In this document: piece after piece, positions 1 to 5,691 of the stretch
Layout: each line of letters starts with the position of its first letter
How positions within the stretch are numbered: position 1 is the first letter of the stretch
NCBI GenBank assembly: GCA_003136075.1
Contig: PNBP01000155.1
Span: 4,545 to 11,370 of the forward strand
Length of the DNA stretch: 6,826 bases
Source of the DNA: Methanoregula sp.
GTDB taxonomy: Archaea > Halobacteriota > Methanomicrobia > Methanomicrobiales > Methanospirillaceae
Direction: 5' to 3'
Position numbers and translations under genes: made by a program
Notes under the pieces: generated by a model
Databases searched by the model: none
Seen by the model: the letters and a program-made list of their open reading frames with translations, nothing else
Told to the model about the DNA's origin: nothing

Positions 1-615
1 ATGTGTTGCCTCAATACACGGGAGAGGTGATGCCCGCATAACCGAATGTTTCAGTTCTGCCGAGAGAAAAGCATCTGCCCCGAAATTTTTTGCTTCTTCC
101 AGCACCACCGGATCAAAACCGCTGCCGGCAACAACCGCAAGTCGGCTACAGGATTTCAATTCTCCCCAGATGCGAAGTTTGCAGGAAAGCCGCTGGGAAA
201 TCTCTTCCAATGACAGGGTGCAGGTTCCGGTCTTTCCAAGACTCATGTCTGTGATATCTTTTAAGGAGAGGAGATCGCACAGGGCATCGTTAACTCCACC
301 GAACGCACGGTCAAAATTTGTGTGCATCACGTACAGGTTCATATCAGCAGACAGCACCTTCCGCATCAGGTTGGCAGTTCTCCCGGTAAGAGCGGTCAAC
401 GGCGTCCATAAAGGAGTGTGGTGGACAACGAGCATATCCGCACCCGCTCGGACTGCCTCCCGTACAACATGAGGTGTTGCGTCGAGGGCACAGCAAACGG
501 TAGCAATTTCCGGGCGCCCTTCTATGACCAGCCCAATCTTTCCCCTGTCAAACTCATCTGCGAGAGTGGGGGGAGCCAGTCGTTCCATCTCTTCAATGAA
601 GGAACCTATGTGCAT
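1..615 (-). CDS. NIF3-family dinuclear metal-binding protein (partial, C-terminus off the left edge)
   Basis: I translated this frame by hand from the minus strand; it stays open for 205 codons from an ATG at 613-615 to the window edge. Motifs match the NIF3/YbgI family, often annotated 'GTP cyclohydrolase I type 2 homolog': VVHHTPLW (His65, His66), HTNFDRAFGGVND (residues 98-110, with Asp102 as a metal ligand), and VAGSG and GADAFLSAELKH near residues 162-190. The last readable residues, IEATH, appear to end on the C-terminal metal-ligand His of the usual H-x-x-x-E pair, so only about 35-45 residues should be missing. Family members form toroidal hexamers with a two-metal site, but their physiological reaction is not settled. 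The start has no clear Shine-Dalgarno sequence. A TATA-like element about 35 nt upstream suggests a short leader. The gene is divergent from the homocysteine operon. Family call is firm; function is unknown. Confidence 0.9.
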   Translation of the reverse strand, partial: MHIGSFIEEMERLAPPTLADEFDRGKIGLVIEGRPEIATVCCALDATPHVVREAVRAGADMLVVHHTPLWTPLTALTGRTANLMRKVLSADMNLYVMHTNFDRAFGGVNDALCDLLSLKDITDMSLGKTGTCTLSLEEISQRLSCKLRIWGELKSCSRLAVVAGSGFDPVVLEEAKNFGADAFLSAELKHSVMRASPLPCIEATH

Positions 616-645
616 ATTAGGTGTATGAGCGGCAGCAAATAAAAA

Positions 646-655
646 CCATATATTA
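646..655 (-). promoter_or_regulatory. Candidate TATA box for the NIF3-family gene
   Basis: On the minus strand the bases read TAATATATGG, a reasonable archaeal TATA element. Its centre near 651 predicts a transcript start around 626, leaving a leader of about 10 nt before the ATG at 615. It overlaps the left arm of the TATTAC/GTAATA dyad. This is inferred from position and composition only. Confidence 0.4.
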
Positions 656-667
656 CCACAAGTAATA
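651..667. promoter_or_regulatory. 17-bp inverted repeat, candidate operator between divergent promoters
   Basis: The sequence TATTAC-CACAA-GTAATA has perfect 6-bp arms and a 5-bp centre. The left arm overlaps the minus-strand TATA candidate, and the right arm ends about 9 bp before the plus-strand TATA candidate. A dimeric regulator bound here could influence both the NIF3 gene and the homocysteine operon. The dyad is seen directly; its role as an operator is inference, and AT-rich DNA yields such dyads by chance at some rate. Confidence 0.35.
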
Positions 668-672
668 ACAGA

Positions 673-684
673 TATTTTAAATAT
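673..684 (+). promoter_or_regulatory. Candidate TATA box for the homocysteine operon
   Basis: TTTAAATA at 676-683 closely fits the methanogen TATA consensus. Its centre near 679-680 predicts transcription starting at about 705-706, one or two bases before the ATG at 707. With no Shine-Dalgarno sequence before that ATG, this suggests a leaderless mRNA. GATATTTT occurs at 671-678 and again at 694-701, which may be coincidence in AT-rich DNA. Confidence 0.5.
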
Positions 685-706
685 TCATTAAACGATATTT
701 TGTAGC

Positions 707-2215
707 ATGCATAAGTCCATCGACCAGATCAACCAACGCATCAAGGAGGGCAGCGCGCGGGTCGTGACCGCGGAGGAAATGCCCGGGATCGTTGCCGAAC
801 TTGGCGAAGAAGGAGCCCTCAAAGAAGTTGATGTCGTCACCACCGGGACATTTGGAGCGATGTGCTCTTCGGGTGCCTTCCTTAATTTCGGGCATTCAGA
901 ACCCCCGATTAGGATGGAACGGATCTGGTTGAATAATGTGGAAGCCTATGGCGGACTTGCGGCAGTGGATACTTTTATTGGCGCAACACAGCAGTCTGAC
1001 ACGCTTGAAGACCAGTATGGGGGCGCACATGTCCTTGAGGATCTTGTAGCAGGAAAGTCGATCGAACTCCGGGCAATATCCCATGGGACCGACTGCTATC
1101 CGCGCCGTACAATCACAACAGAACTCCTTCTTGAAAACTTCAACCAGGCCGTCATGTGCAACCCGCGCAATGCATACCAGCGCTATAATGCAGCAACCAA
1201 TACTACGGACCGGTTATTGCACACGTATATGGGGACACTCCTGCCCAATTCCGGGAATGTGACGTTTTCCGGTGCCGGTGTCCTTAACCCCATCTCAAAT
1301 GACCCGAAATTCCGTTTGATTGGCAGCGGCGTCCCGATATTTTTATGCGGCGCACCGGGTATGGTCATCGGTGAAGGTACCCAGCATTCTCCTGCCGGGG
1401 GATTTGGTACCCTGATGGTAACCGGGGATATGAAAAAGATGAACCATGACTATATCCGGGCTGCTACGATGTATGGCTACGGGGTTACGCTCTATGTGGG
1501 CTTGGGTATTCCCTTTCCCGTGCTTGATCTGGATGTCGTGCGGGCAACGGCTGTCAGGGATGATGATATTTCCGTTGACCTGATCGATTATGGCGTGCCC
1601 AGCCGGAACCGTCCGCTTGTGCGCAAGGTTACGTACGCTGAACTTCGTTCCGGCTCGGTTGAGATACATGGAGAAGAGGTCCGGACATCCTCGCTTTCCA
1701 GCTTCCGCAAGGCCCGCAATGTCGCGCAGGAACTCAAAAAATGGGTGGAAAGCGGCTCTATGCTGATGGCACTGCCGACACGGAAGATCGATACCGTTAA
1801 AAGTGTTCATCCCATGCATGAAACTACCAAGGGACCGCGTGTACTGGATATCATGGACCGTCAGGTTGTGAGCATTGCCGAATCTGAAGAGATAAAAACC
1901 GCGGCACAAAAACTCCTGAAAGGAGAGACCAATCACTTGCCGGTAATTGACAAAACAGGCAGACTTGTGGGGATTGTGACAACATTTGATGTATCAAAGG
2001 CAGTAGCAAACCCCGGAAAAGCAAAATTTGTACGGGACATCATGAAAAAGAAAGTAGTCACTACCACCCCAGACGAGGCTGTGGATATTGCAGTGCAGAA
2101 ACTGGAGCAGAACAATATCAGTGCATTGCCGGTTGTTGACGCACGTCAGCATGTTATTGCCATGCTTACGGCAATCAATCTCGGTAAACTCTTTGGCGGC
2201 AGGTGGCTGAAATGA
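707..2215 (+). CDS. Homocysteine biosynthesis protein, COG1900 (DUF39) with C-terminal CBS pair
   Basis: The 502-residue protein has an N-terminal DUF39/COG1900 domain (about residues 1-370) and two CBS domains (about 377-430 and 442-495). Typical DUF39 segments are GTFGAMCSSGAFLNF (48-62), SHGTDCYPRRT (125-135) and TYMGTLLPNSGNVTFSGAG (173-191). Cys53 and Cys130 lie in the two conserved motifs. From memory, they correspond to the two essential, persulfide-forming cysteines of the Methanosarcina acetivorans homologue MA1821. That protein is genetically required, with a NIL-ferredoxin, for homocysteine synthesis from aspartate semialdehyde independent of O-acylhomoserine. The start is bounded by an in-frame stop at 689-691, and the N-terminus (MHKSIDQINQRI) is typical of the family. 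The gene heads an operon, overlapping the ferredoxin gene by 4 nt if the latter starts at 2212. The second CBS domain has Asn491 where the usual ribose-binding Asp would be. Confidence 0.93.
   Translation: MHKSIDQINQRIKEGSARVVTAEEMPGIVAELGEEGALKEVDVVTTGTFGAMCSSGAFLNFGHSEPPIRMERIWLNNVEAYGGLAAVDTFIGATQQSDTLEDQYGGAHVLEDLVAGKSIELRAISHGTDCYPRRTITTELLLENFNQAVMCNPRNAYQRYNAATNTTDRLLHTYMGTLLPNSGNVTFSGAGVLNPISNDPKFRLIGSGVPIFLCGAPGMVIGEGTQHSPAGGFGTLMVTGDMKKMNHDYIRAATMYGYGVTLYVGLGIPFPVLDLDVVRATAVRDDDISVDLIDYGVPSRNRPLVRKVTYAELRSGSVEIHGEEVRTSSLSSFRKARNVAQELKKWVESGSMLMALPTRKIDTVKSVHPMHETTKGPRVLDIMDRQVVSIAESEEIKTAAQKLLKGETNHLPVIDKTGRLVGIVTTFDVSKAVANPGKAKFVRDIMKKKVVTTTPDEAVDIAVQKLEQNNISALPVVDARQHVIAMLTAINLGKLFGGRWLK
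2201..2206 (+). promoter_or_regulatory. Ribosome binding site that favours the 2212 start of the ferredoxin gene
   Basis: AGGTGG lies inside the end of the COG1900 gene, 5 nt before the ATG at 2212. It overlaps the competing GTG at 2203, so it supports the ATG as the start rather than the GTG three codons upstream. Confidence 0.6.
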
Positions 2216-2598
2216 AACTCCTGGTTAATTTTTCACGGGGAAAAGGGCGGGGGCCGATTATTGCACAGGTAGTCAGGGATACCGGGGTCCTTATCAATGT
2301 TGAACGTGCGGTTATCGATTCATCAGAAGGTGAAGCACTTATCGAAGTGCCGGATGACCAGTGCAAGCTGGTGCGCGATACGATGACCCGTCTGGGGGCA
2401 AAAGTCAACATCCTCGAGCATGGGATCAATCTCAACGAAAGTGAATGCATTGATTGCGGCGCATGCATCAGTATATGCCCGCGTGAAGTATTCTCGTTTG
2501 ATCCGGAATGGAAACTAAAGATGGCTGAAGAGCGCTGTGTGCTCTGCGGCAAATGCATCGATGCGTGCCCCCACAAGGCGCTCACATTGCCGCTATGA
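2212..2598 (+). CDS. NIL-domain ferredoxin with two [4Fe-4S] clusters, homocysteine biosynthesis
   Basis: This is a 128-residue protein when started at ATG 2212, which overlaps the upstream stop as ATGA and has AGGTGG 5 nt before it; a GTG at 2203 would add three residues. Residues 1-72 form a NIL-type ACT-like domain (MKLLVNFSRG... then GEALIEVP and LGAKVNILEH), the fold also found at the C-terminus of methionine ABC importers. The C-terminal half holds two complete CxxCxxCxxxCP motifs: Cys79/82/85/89 and Cys109/112/115/119. Cys51 is a ninth, unpaired cysteine. The expected role, from Methanosarcina genetics, is as partner of the COG1900 protein, supplying electrons and possibly sulfur during homocysteine formation. 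The NIL domain may sense or bind a sulfur amino acid, which is inference. The gene overlaps the next one by 4 nt, so translation is probably coupled. Confidence 0.92.
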   Translation: MKLLVNFSRGKGRGPIIAQVVRDTGVLINVERAVIDSSEGEALIEVPDDQCKLVRDTMTRLGAKVNILEHGINLNESECIDCGACISICPREVFSFDPEWKLKMAEERCVLCGKCIDACPHKALTLPL

Positions 2599-3308
2599 TC
2601 CGTGAACCGTTCGTCTTCAGGCAAACATTTGCCACCATCCTTGCGGATGCGCCGGAACATGTCGTTGCTGCAAAAAAAGGGATGATGGCAGCACGGCAGC
2701 AGATTGAGGCATATATCGCTCGCGACCCTTTTTTCCGCGACACGTTTGATCCCTATTCACCTGACTCGGATGACCCGGTTATCTGCAGGATGGCTTCCGC
2801 TGCGCGAAATGCCGGTGTGGGACCGATGGCTGCGGTCGCCGGCGCAATCGCACATGAGGGAGTCGCAGCGATGGTCGCTGGCGGTGCACATTTCGGGGTT
2901 ATTGACAATGGTGGCGATATCGCACTGGTAAGTAACCGGAATGTCCGTATCGGTATTCATGCAGGAGCATCATCCCAGTCAGATAAATTTGCGTTCGTTG
3001 TGCCCCCGCAGGACACTATTCTGGGGGTCTGTACATCATCGGCAACAGTCGGCCCGTCCATCTCTTTTGGCGTTGCAGATGCCGTGAGCATCTTCGCAAC
3101 CGATACCTTCATCGCAGACGCATGGGCAACAGCTATCTGTAACCAGATACGAGCCGATGATTTGTCTGTTCTTGATCATATAAAAAAAACGGATGTAACC
3201 GGTGTGCTTGCAATTATCGGAGACACCTTGATTACCTGGGGGAAACTGCCCCCCATAGTTCCTGCCGTTGTTGATGAACAGCTGATAAGCGCGGGTGACC
3301 GGTTATAA
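2595..3308 (+). CDS. UPF0280 family protein (COG2122), ApbE-like, homocysteine biosynthesis-associated
   Basis: This is a 237-residue protein from ATG 2595, which overlaps the ferredoxin stop as ATGA. An upstream in-frame ATG at 2553 would add 14 residues inside the ferredoxin gene and does not resemble the family N-terminus, whereas MIREPFVFRQTFATILAD does. Characteristic segments are GVGPMAAVAGAIAHEG (75-90), GVIDNGGDIAL (101-111) and GVCTSSATVGPSISFGVADA (144-163). The last two resemble the flavin-transferase ApbE fold, but no FMN-transferase activity should be assumed. As I recall, the Methanosarcina homologue (MA1715) was implicated with COG1900 and the NIL-ferredoxin in homocysteine synthesis. 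Having all three genes in one operon here supports a shared pathway. No strong Shine-Dalgarno sequence is visible, so expression probably relies on coupling. The stop lies in TTATAA, shared with the convergent gene. Confidence 0.9.
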   Translation: MIREPFVFRQTFATILADAPEHVVAAKKGMMAARQQIEAYIARDPFFRDTFDPYSPDSDDPVICRMASAARNAGVGPMAAVAGAIAHEGVAAMVAGGAHFGVIDNGGDIALVSNRNVRIGIHAGASSQSDKFAFVVPPQDTILGVCTSSATVGPSISFGVADAVSIFATDTFIADAWATAICNQIRADDLSVLDHIKKTDVTGVLAIIGDTLITWGKLPPIVPAVVDEQLISAGDRL

Positions 3309-3713
3309 CGTTGAACCGATATAGGAAAGTGCATCCTGGTAAGCGGTGTTTCCGGAAAATGTTGCAATCACGTTTTCACCGTCACTGATATACATATAGG
3401 GCTGATTATTTTTTATTGCAAACACGAGTTCCAGAAGGTCAATCTCATCGACTATGACACCTGGTACTAGTGCAGATGCGGGTTGAAGGTCAAGGCGTTC
3501 CCGGATCATCTCGTCCGGTAGGATCCTGAAAAAAAAGTAGAAAACCTGCCAAGCGTTAAGGAGATCAGAGACGATTAATTCATTAACGACGTACGGGTCA
3601 AGCGTCTGGAGTTTCCGCACAAGCGCATTTTCATCTTCTCCGCATTCTTCCAGCAGGCAGTCCGCAATTGTTACAAGTTCATGAAAGGGAAGAGAGGGAT
3701 CGGCTGTGGCCAT
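3303..3713 (-). CDS. Conserved-looking hypothetical protein, no recognised family
   Basis: I do not recognise this protein. From ATG 3713 it is 136 residues; an earlier in-frame ATG at 3755 would give 150. I prefer 3713 because the extra codons (MHHFFSVKGGTTKI) are AT-rich and contain AAAGGTGG on the coding strand, a Shine-Dalgarno-like element 13 nt before 3713 (rather far). The alternative start also sits inside a palindrome near the predicted transcript start. The protein is acidic. It has an N-terminal helical part with Cys19 and Cys24, an aromatic-rich stretch (AWQVFYFFFRIL, 54-65) too short and too charged at its edges to be a clear membrane span, then VIVDEIDLLELVFAIKNN and a C-terminal strand/helix part (MYISDGENVIATFSGN). 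There is no signal peptide, zinc motif or catalytic signature. It converges on UPF0280 and diverges from the winged-helix gene. Confidence 0.75.
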   Translation of the reverse strand: MATADPSLPFHELVTIADCLLEECGEDENALVRKLQTLDPYVVNELIVSDLLNAWQVFYFFFRILPDEMIRERLDLQPASALVPGVIVDEIDLLELVFAIKNNQPYMYISDGENVIATFSGNTAYQDALSYIGSTL

Positions 3714-3752
3714 GATCTTAGTAGTACCACCTTTAACCGAGAAAAAATGATG

Positions 3753-3763
3753 CATGATTCATG
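3753..3763. promoter_or_regulatory. Perfect palindrome CATGATTCATG near the predicted minus-strand transcript start
   Basis: CATGA-T-TCATG is an 11-bp perfect dyad, flanked by ATGCAT on the left and GTGCAT on the right, which extends the symmetry with one mismatched base. It lies where transcription of the minus-strand hypothetical gene would be expected to begin, in the region shared with a divergent winged-helix gene. A role as an operator is inference. Confidence 0.3.
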
Positions 3764-3775
3764 TGCATTTCTTCA

Positions 3776-3792
3776 GAATAATAAACTATAAT
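3776..3792. promoter_or_regulatory. Overlapping divergent TATA-like elements
   Basis: On the minus strand TTTATTATTC (3785-3776) would place transcription near 3755, giving a leader of about 42 nt to ATG 3713 or a leaderless start at 3755. On the plus strand AACTATAATC (about 3784-3793) would place transcription near 3814, almost at the GTG start at 3817. The two candidate boxes overlap, so the promoters may compete or be controlled together. This is inferred from composition and spacing. Confidence 0.4.
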
Positions 3793-3816
3793 CTGGTAGG
3801 AGCGGAATGAATAAAG

Positions 3817-4089
3817 GTGAAAGAAGAGGATGTCGACTGGATTATCTATCATCTCATCATCCAGAAGCCAGTGACCGACGCAGAAACAATCTGTGCAGAA
3901 AGCGGTTTTGACGCACTCACTACTTCAGCGTCGCTGGGAAGGCTGGAGAAGAACCTGCTGATCGAGTTGACCGAGGGCAAAATACGGGCATTAAACATCG
4001 GCGAAGCACTTATCCGGTGCCAGATGAAATATACCGATGATCTTCCGTTCATTATTGAAAACGGTGTAATAAAAGCGAGGAAACCATAA
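3817..4089 (+). CDS. Small winged-helix-like protein of unknown function
   Basis: This 90-residue protein starts at GTG. An in-frame stop at 3808-3810 and the absence of any other near start codon effectively force this choice. The order of elements reads as a winged helix: helix [15 protein letters not shown], a helix-turn-helix region at about residues 20-48 ([12 protein letters not shown] then [16 protein letters not shown]), and a wing with strands [13 protein letters not shown]. The tail ([18 protein letters not shown]) is not typical of a named family. It could bind DNA as a local regulator, or be a protein-protein adaptor, as many archaeal winged helices are. It leads a tight operon: 1 nt separates its stop from the aTrm56 start. 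The GTG start with a TATA candidate about 26 nt upstream suggests a leaderless or near-leaderless message. The fold call is from pattern only. Confidence 0.8.
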   Translation: MKEEDVDWIIYHLIIQKPVTDAETICAESGFDALTTSASLGRLEKNLLIELTEGKIRALNIGEALIRCQMKYTDDLPFIIENGVIKARKP

Positions 4090-4090
4090 C

Positions 4091-4621
4091 ATGCCGGAAA
4101 AGGAAGTTGTTATTCTGCGGATTGGCCATCGTCCGGAACGTGACCAGCGGGTAACGACTCATGTCGCGCTGACCGGGCGTGCACTGGGAGCCCGCGGTAT
4201 GTATCTTGCAGCTTCTGATAAGGGTGTTGTCGAGAGCGTCGGGGATGTAGCAGCTCGCTGGGGCGGGACATTTTTTTGCGAGGATAACATCAAGTGGCGG
4301 ACGTGTATCCGCAACTGGAAAGAGACCGGTGGAAAAGTCGTTCACCTCACGATGTACGGGATCAACCTTCCCGATGCAATTCCCAAGATCCGGTCTGAAG
4401 AGAAACTTCTCGTCGTTGTTGGAGCAGAGAAAGTTCCGGGCGAAATGTATGGCCTTGCGGATTACAATGTTGCGGTCACTGGTCAGCCTCATTCTGAGAT
4501 TTCAAGCCTTGCGCTCTTCCTGGATCATCTTTTTTATGGGGCAGAACTAAAAAATGAATTTTCTCATGCAAAGATCCACATTATCCCTTCAAAAGCGGGA
4601 AAGCACACGGAGGAAGGGTGA
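4091..4621 (+). CDS. trm56: tRNA (cytidine(56)-2'-O)-methyltransferase, aTrm56 (SPOUT family)
   Basis: This 176-residue protein matches the usual length of archaeal aTrm56, which uses S-adenosylmethionine to 2'-O-methylate C56 in the T-loop of most archaeal tRNAs, stabilising the D-loop/T-loop contact. Family signatures are present: motif 1 [20 protein letters not shown] (14-33), motif 2 [14 protein letters not shown] (107-120), and motif 3 [20 protein letters not shown] (125-144). Motifs 2 and 3 form the trefoil knot that binds S-adenosylmethionine, and the Arg/Asp residues of motif 1 belong to the active site. A Shine-Dalgarno-like GAGG (4077-4080) sits 10 nt before the ATG. The gene starts 1 nt after the winged-helix stop and overlaps the ATP-grasp gene by 4 nt (GTGA). 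The short, charged C-terminus (KAGKHTEEG) is probably disordered. Assignment is secure. Confidence 0.95.
   Translation: MPEKEVVILRIGHRPERDQRVTTHVALTGRALGARGMYLAASDKGVVESVGDVAARWGGTFFCEDNIKWRTCIRNWKETGGKVVHLTMYGINLPDAIPKIRSEEKLLVVVGAEKVPGEMYGLADYNVAVTGQPHSEISSLALFLDHLFYGAELKNEFSHAKIHIIPSKAGKHTEEG
4609..4613 (+). promoter_or_regulatory. Ribosome binding site for the GTG-started ATP-grasp gene
   Basis: GGAGG ends 4 nt before the GTG at 4618, within the aTrm56 coding end. It supports GTG as the real start, in a GTGA overlap with the aTrm56 stop. Confidence 0.65.
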
Positions 4622-5691
4622 GGGGAAAAGTTCTCGTTGCCGGATTTGCTACGCGCCATATCGTGCAATCTGCTTCACGCGCCGGGTATGATGTGTGTGC
4701 AGTTGACCATTTCTGTGACCAGGATCTTTTGTGGTACACCTCTGACCATATATCGTTTGATGAACTTGAAGAACTCCCCGATGCCATCAGCCGGATGACG
4801 GCAGAACATGTATTCGATATGCTTGTTCTCACTTCCGGTGCCGAGGAGATTTTGTCCCCGGTCCCGGTGTGCGGGTCATCGCGGGAAATCGTGAATCGGT
4901 TCCTGGACAAACTTGATATCCAGCATTTTTTTGAGAATATTCCGGTACCTGCACCCCGTCTTGCACGAAAGGATGAATCTCCGGTCATGGTAAAACCCCG
5001 TCGGGGGGCTGGGGGGTGGCGGAATGCGGTTATCCATAACGTGGATGAGCTTACGCTCTGGGAATCACACTATCCTGATGTCCCCTACATCCGGCAGGAA
5101 CTCATAAAAGGAATTCCTGCCAGTGTCTGCTGTTTCACAAATGGGACTACCGCCCGGGCAATAGCGGTAAATGAACAGATCCTACGGGGGCAGGGTGAAT
5201 CGGCATATGGGTTCTCCGGTTCAGTTACACCCATCGAGCACCCCCACGCAGCGCGGATGCTGGCTCTGGCTGAACAGATCGCTGCTGCAAGTGGCTGCAG
5301 AGGCACGATTGGTGTCGATTTTGTTCTTGCTACTGACGGGCCCTATGCAATTGAGATAAATCCCCGCTTTCAGGGTACGGTGGATACGGTTGAAGCGGCA
5401 TATGAGTGCAACCTGTTTGAATTCCATGTCAATGCATGTCAGGGAATGTTGCCCATACAACAAAAACCGGTCCGGTTTGCAGCCCGGAGTATTCTCTTTG
5501 CCGATAATGATCTGAGACTTGAAGTGGATTTGAAAAAACTTTCCCCGCTGGTGGCTGATATTCCTTGGCCGGGCACATTTTTTGAAAAAGATCAGGCCAT
5601 TGTCAGTGTGTATGGAACAGGTGCATCGCGTGACGAGGCACTATCGGTGTTGGATAAGAATATTAGCATCGTCCGACAATATATGCGATGA
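4618..5691 (+). CDS. ATP-grasp superfamily ligase (COG2232-like), substrate unknown
   Basis: This 357-residue protein has an N-terminal Rossmann-like part opening with [20 protein letters not shown] and [14 protein letters not shown] (residues 4-37). The ATP-grasp domain shows an ATP-binding lysine and glycine-rich loop in [13 protein letters not shown] (124-136). It also has the metal-binding end motif GVDFVL...[17 protein letters not shown] (232-259), in which Glu246 and Asn248 would coordinate Mg-ATP. ATP-grasp enzymes activate a carboxylate as an acyl-phosphate and join it to an amine or thiol. The family resembles archaeal COG2232 proteins, formerly called biotin-carboxylase-related carboligases. 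There is no biotin carrier domain or partner here, so carboxylation is unlikely. Residues 285-357 form an extra C-terminal domain. The gene starts at GTG with GGAGG upstream and overlaps both neighbours. Superfamily is secure; substrate is not known to me. Confidence 0.88.
   Translation: MRGKVLVAGFATRHIVQSASRAGYDVCAVDHFCDQDLLWYTSDHISFDELEELPDAISRMTAEHVFDMLVLTSGAEEILSPVPVCGSSREIVNRFLDKLDIQHFFENIPVPAPRLARKDESPVMVKPRRGAGGWRNAVIHNVDELTLWESHYPDVPYIRQELIKGIPASVCCFTNGTTARAIAVNEQILRGQGESAYGFSGSVTPIEHPHAARMLALAEQIAAASGCRGTIGVDFVLATDGPYAIEINPRFQGTVDTVEAAYECNLFEFHVNACQGMLPIQQKPVRFAARSILFADNDLRLEVDLKKLSPLVADIPWPGTFFEKDQAIVSVYGTGASRDEALSVLDKNISIVRQYMR

Noticed and set aside
170..642. Plus-strand open frames of 100 aa and 74 aa at 170-472 and 418-642
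   Set aside because: They lie opposite the NIF3-family gene, whose minus-strand translation shows clear family motifs. The plus-strand products look like random antisense protein, rich in Arg and Ser.
1343..1936. Minus-strand open frame of 197 aa inside the COG1900 gene
   Set aside because: The plus-strand frame carries conserved DUF39 motifs throughout; the antisense product has no recognisable domain and is rich in His, Arg and Cys, as shadows often are.
2553..2594. N-terminal extension of UPF0280 from an upstream ATG
   Set aside because: It lies wholly within the ferredoxin cluster-binding region in another frame. The ATG at 2595 overlaps the ferredoxin stop as ATGA and gives the expected family N-terminus.
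2175..2660. Minus-strand open frame of 161 aa across the ferredoxin gene
   Set aside because: It is antisense to two CxxCxxCxxxCP clusters and the NIL domain; the product is Ser/Arg-rich low-information sequence.
3714..3755. ATG at 3755 as start of the minus-strand hypothetical gene
   Set aside because: Not excluded, but less likely: the extra 14 codons are AT-rich, the ATG falls in a palindrome near the predicted transcript start, and a Shine-Dalgarno-like element lies between it and the ATG at 3713.
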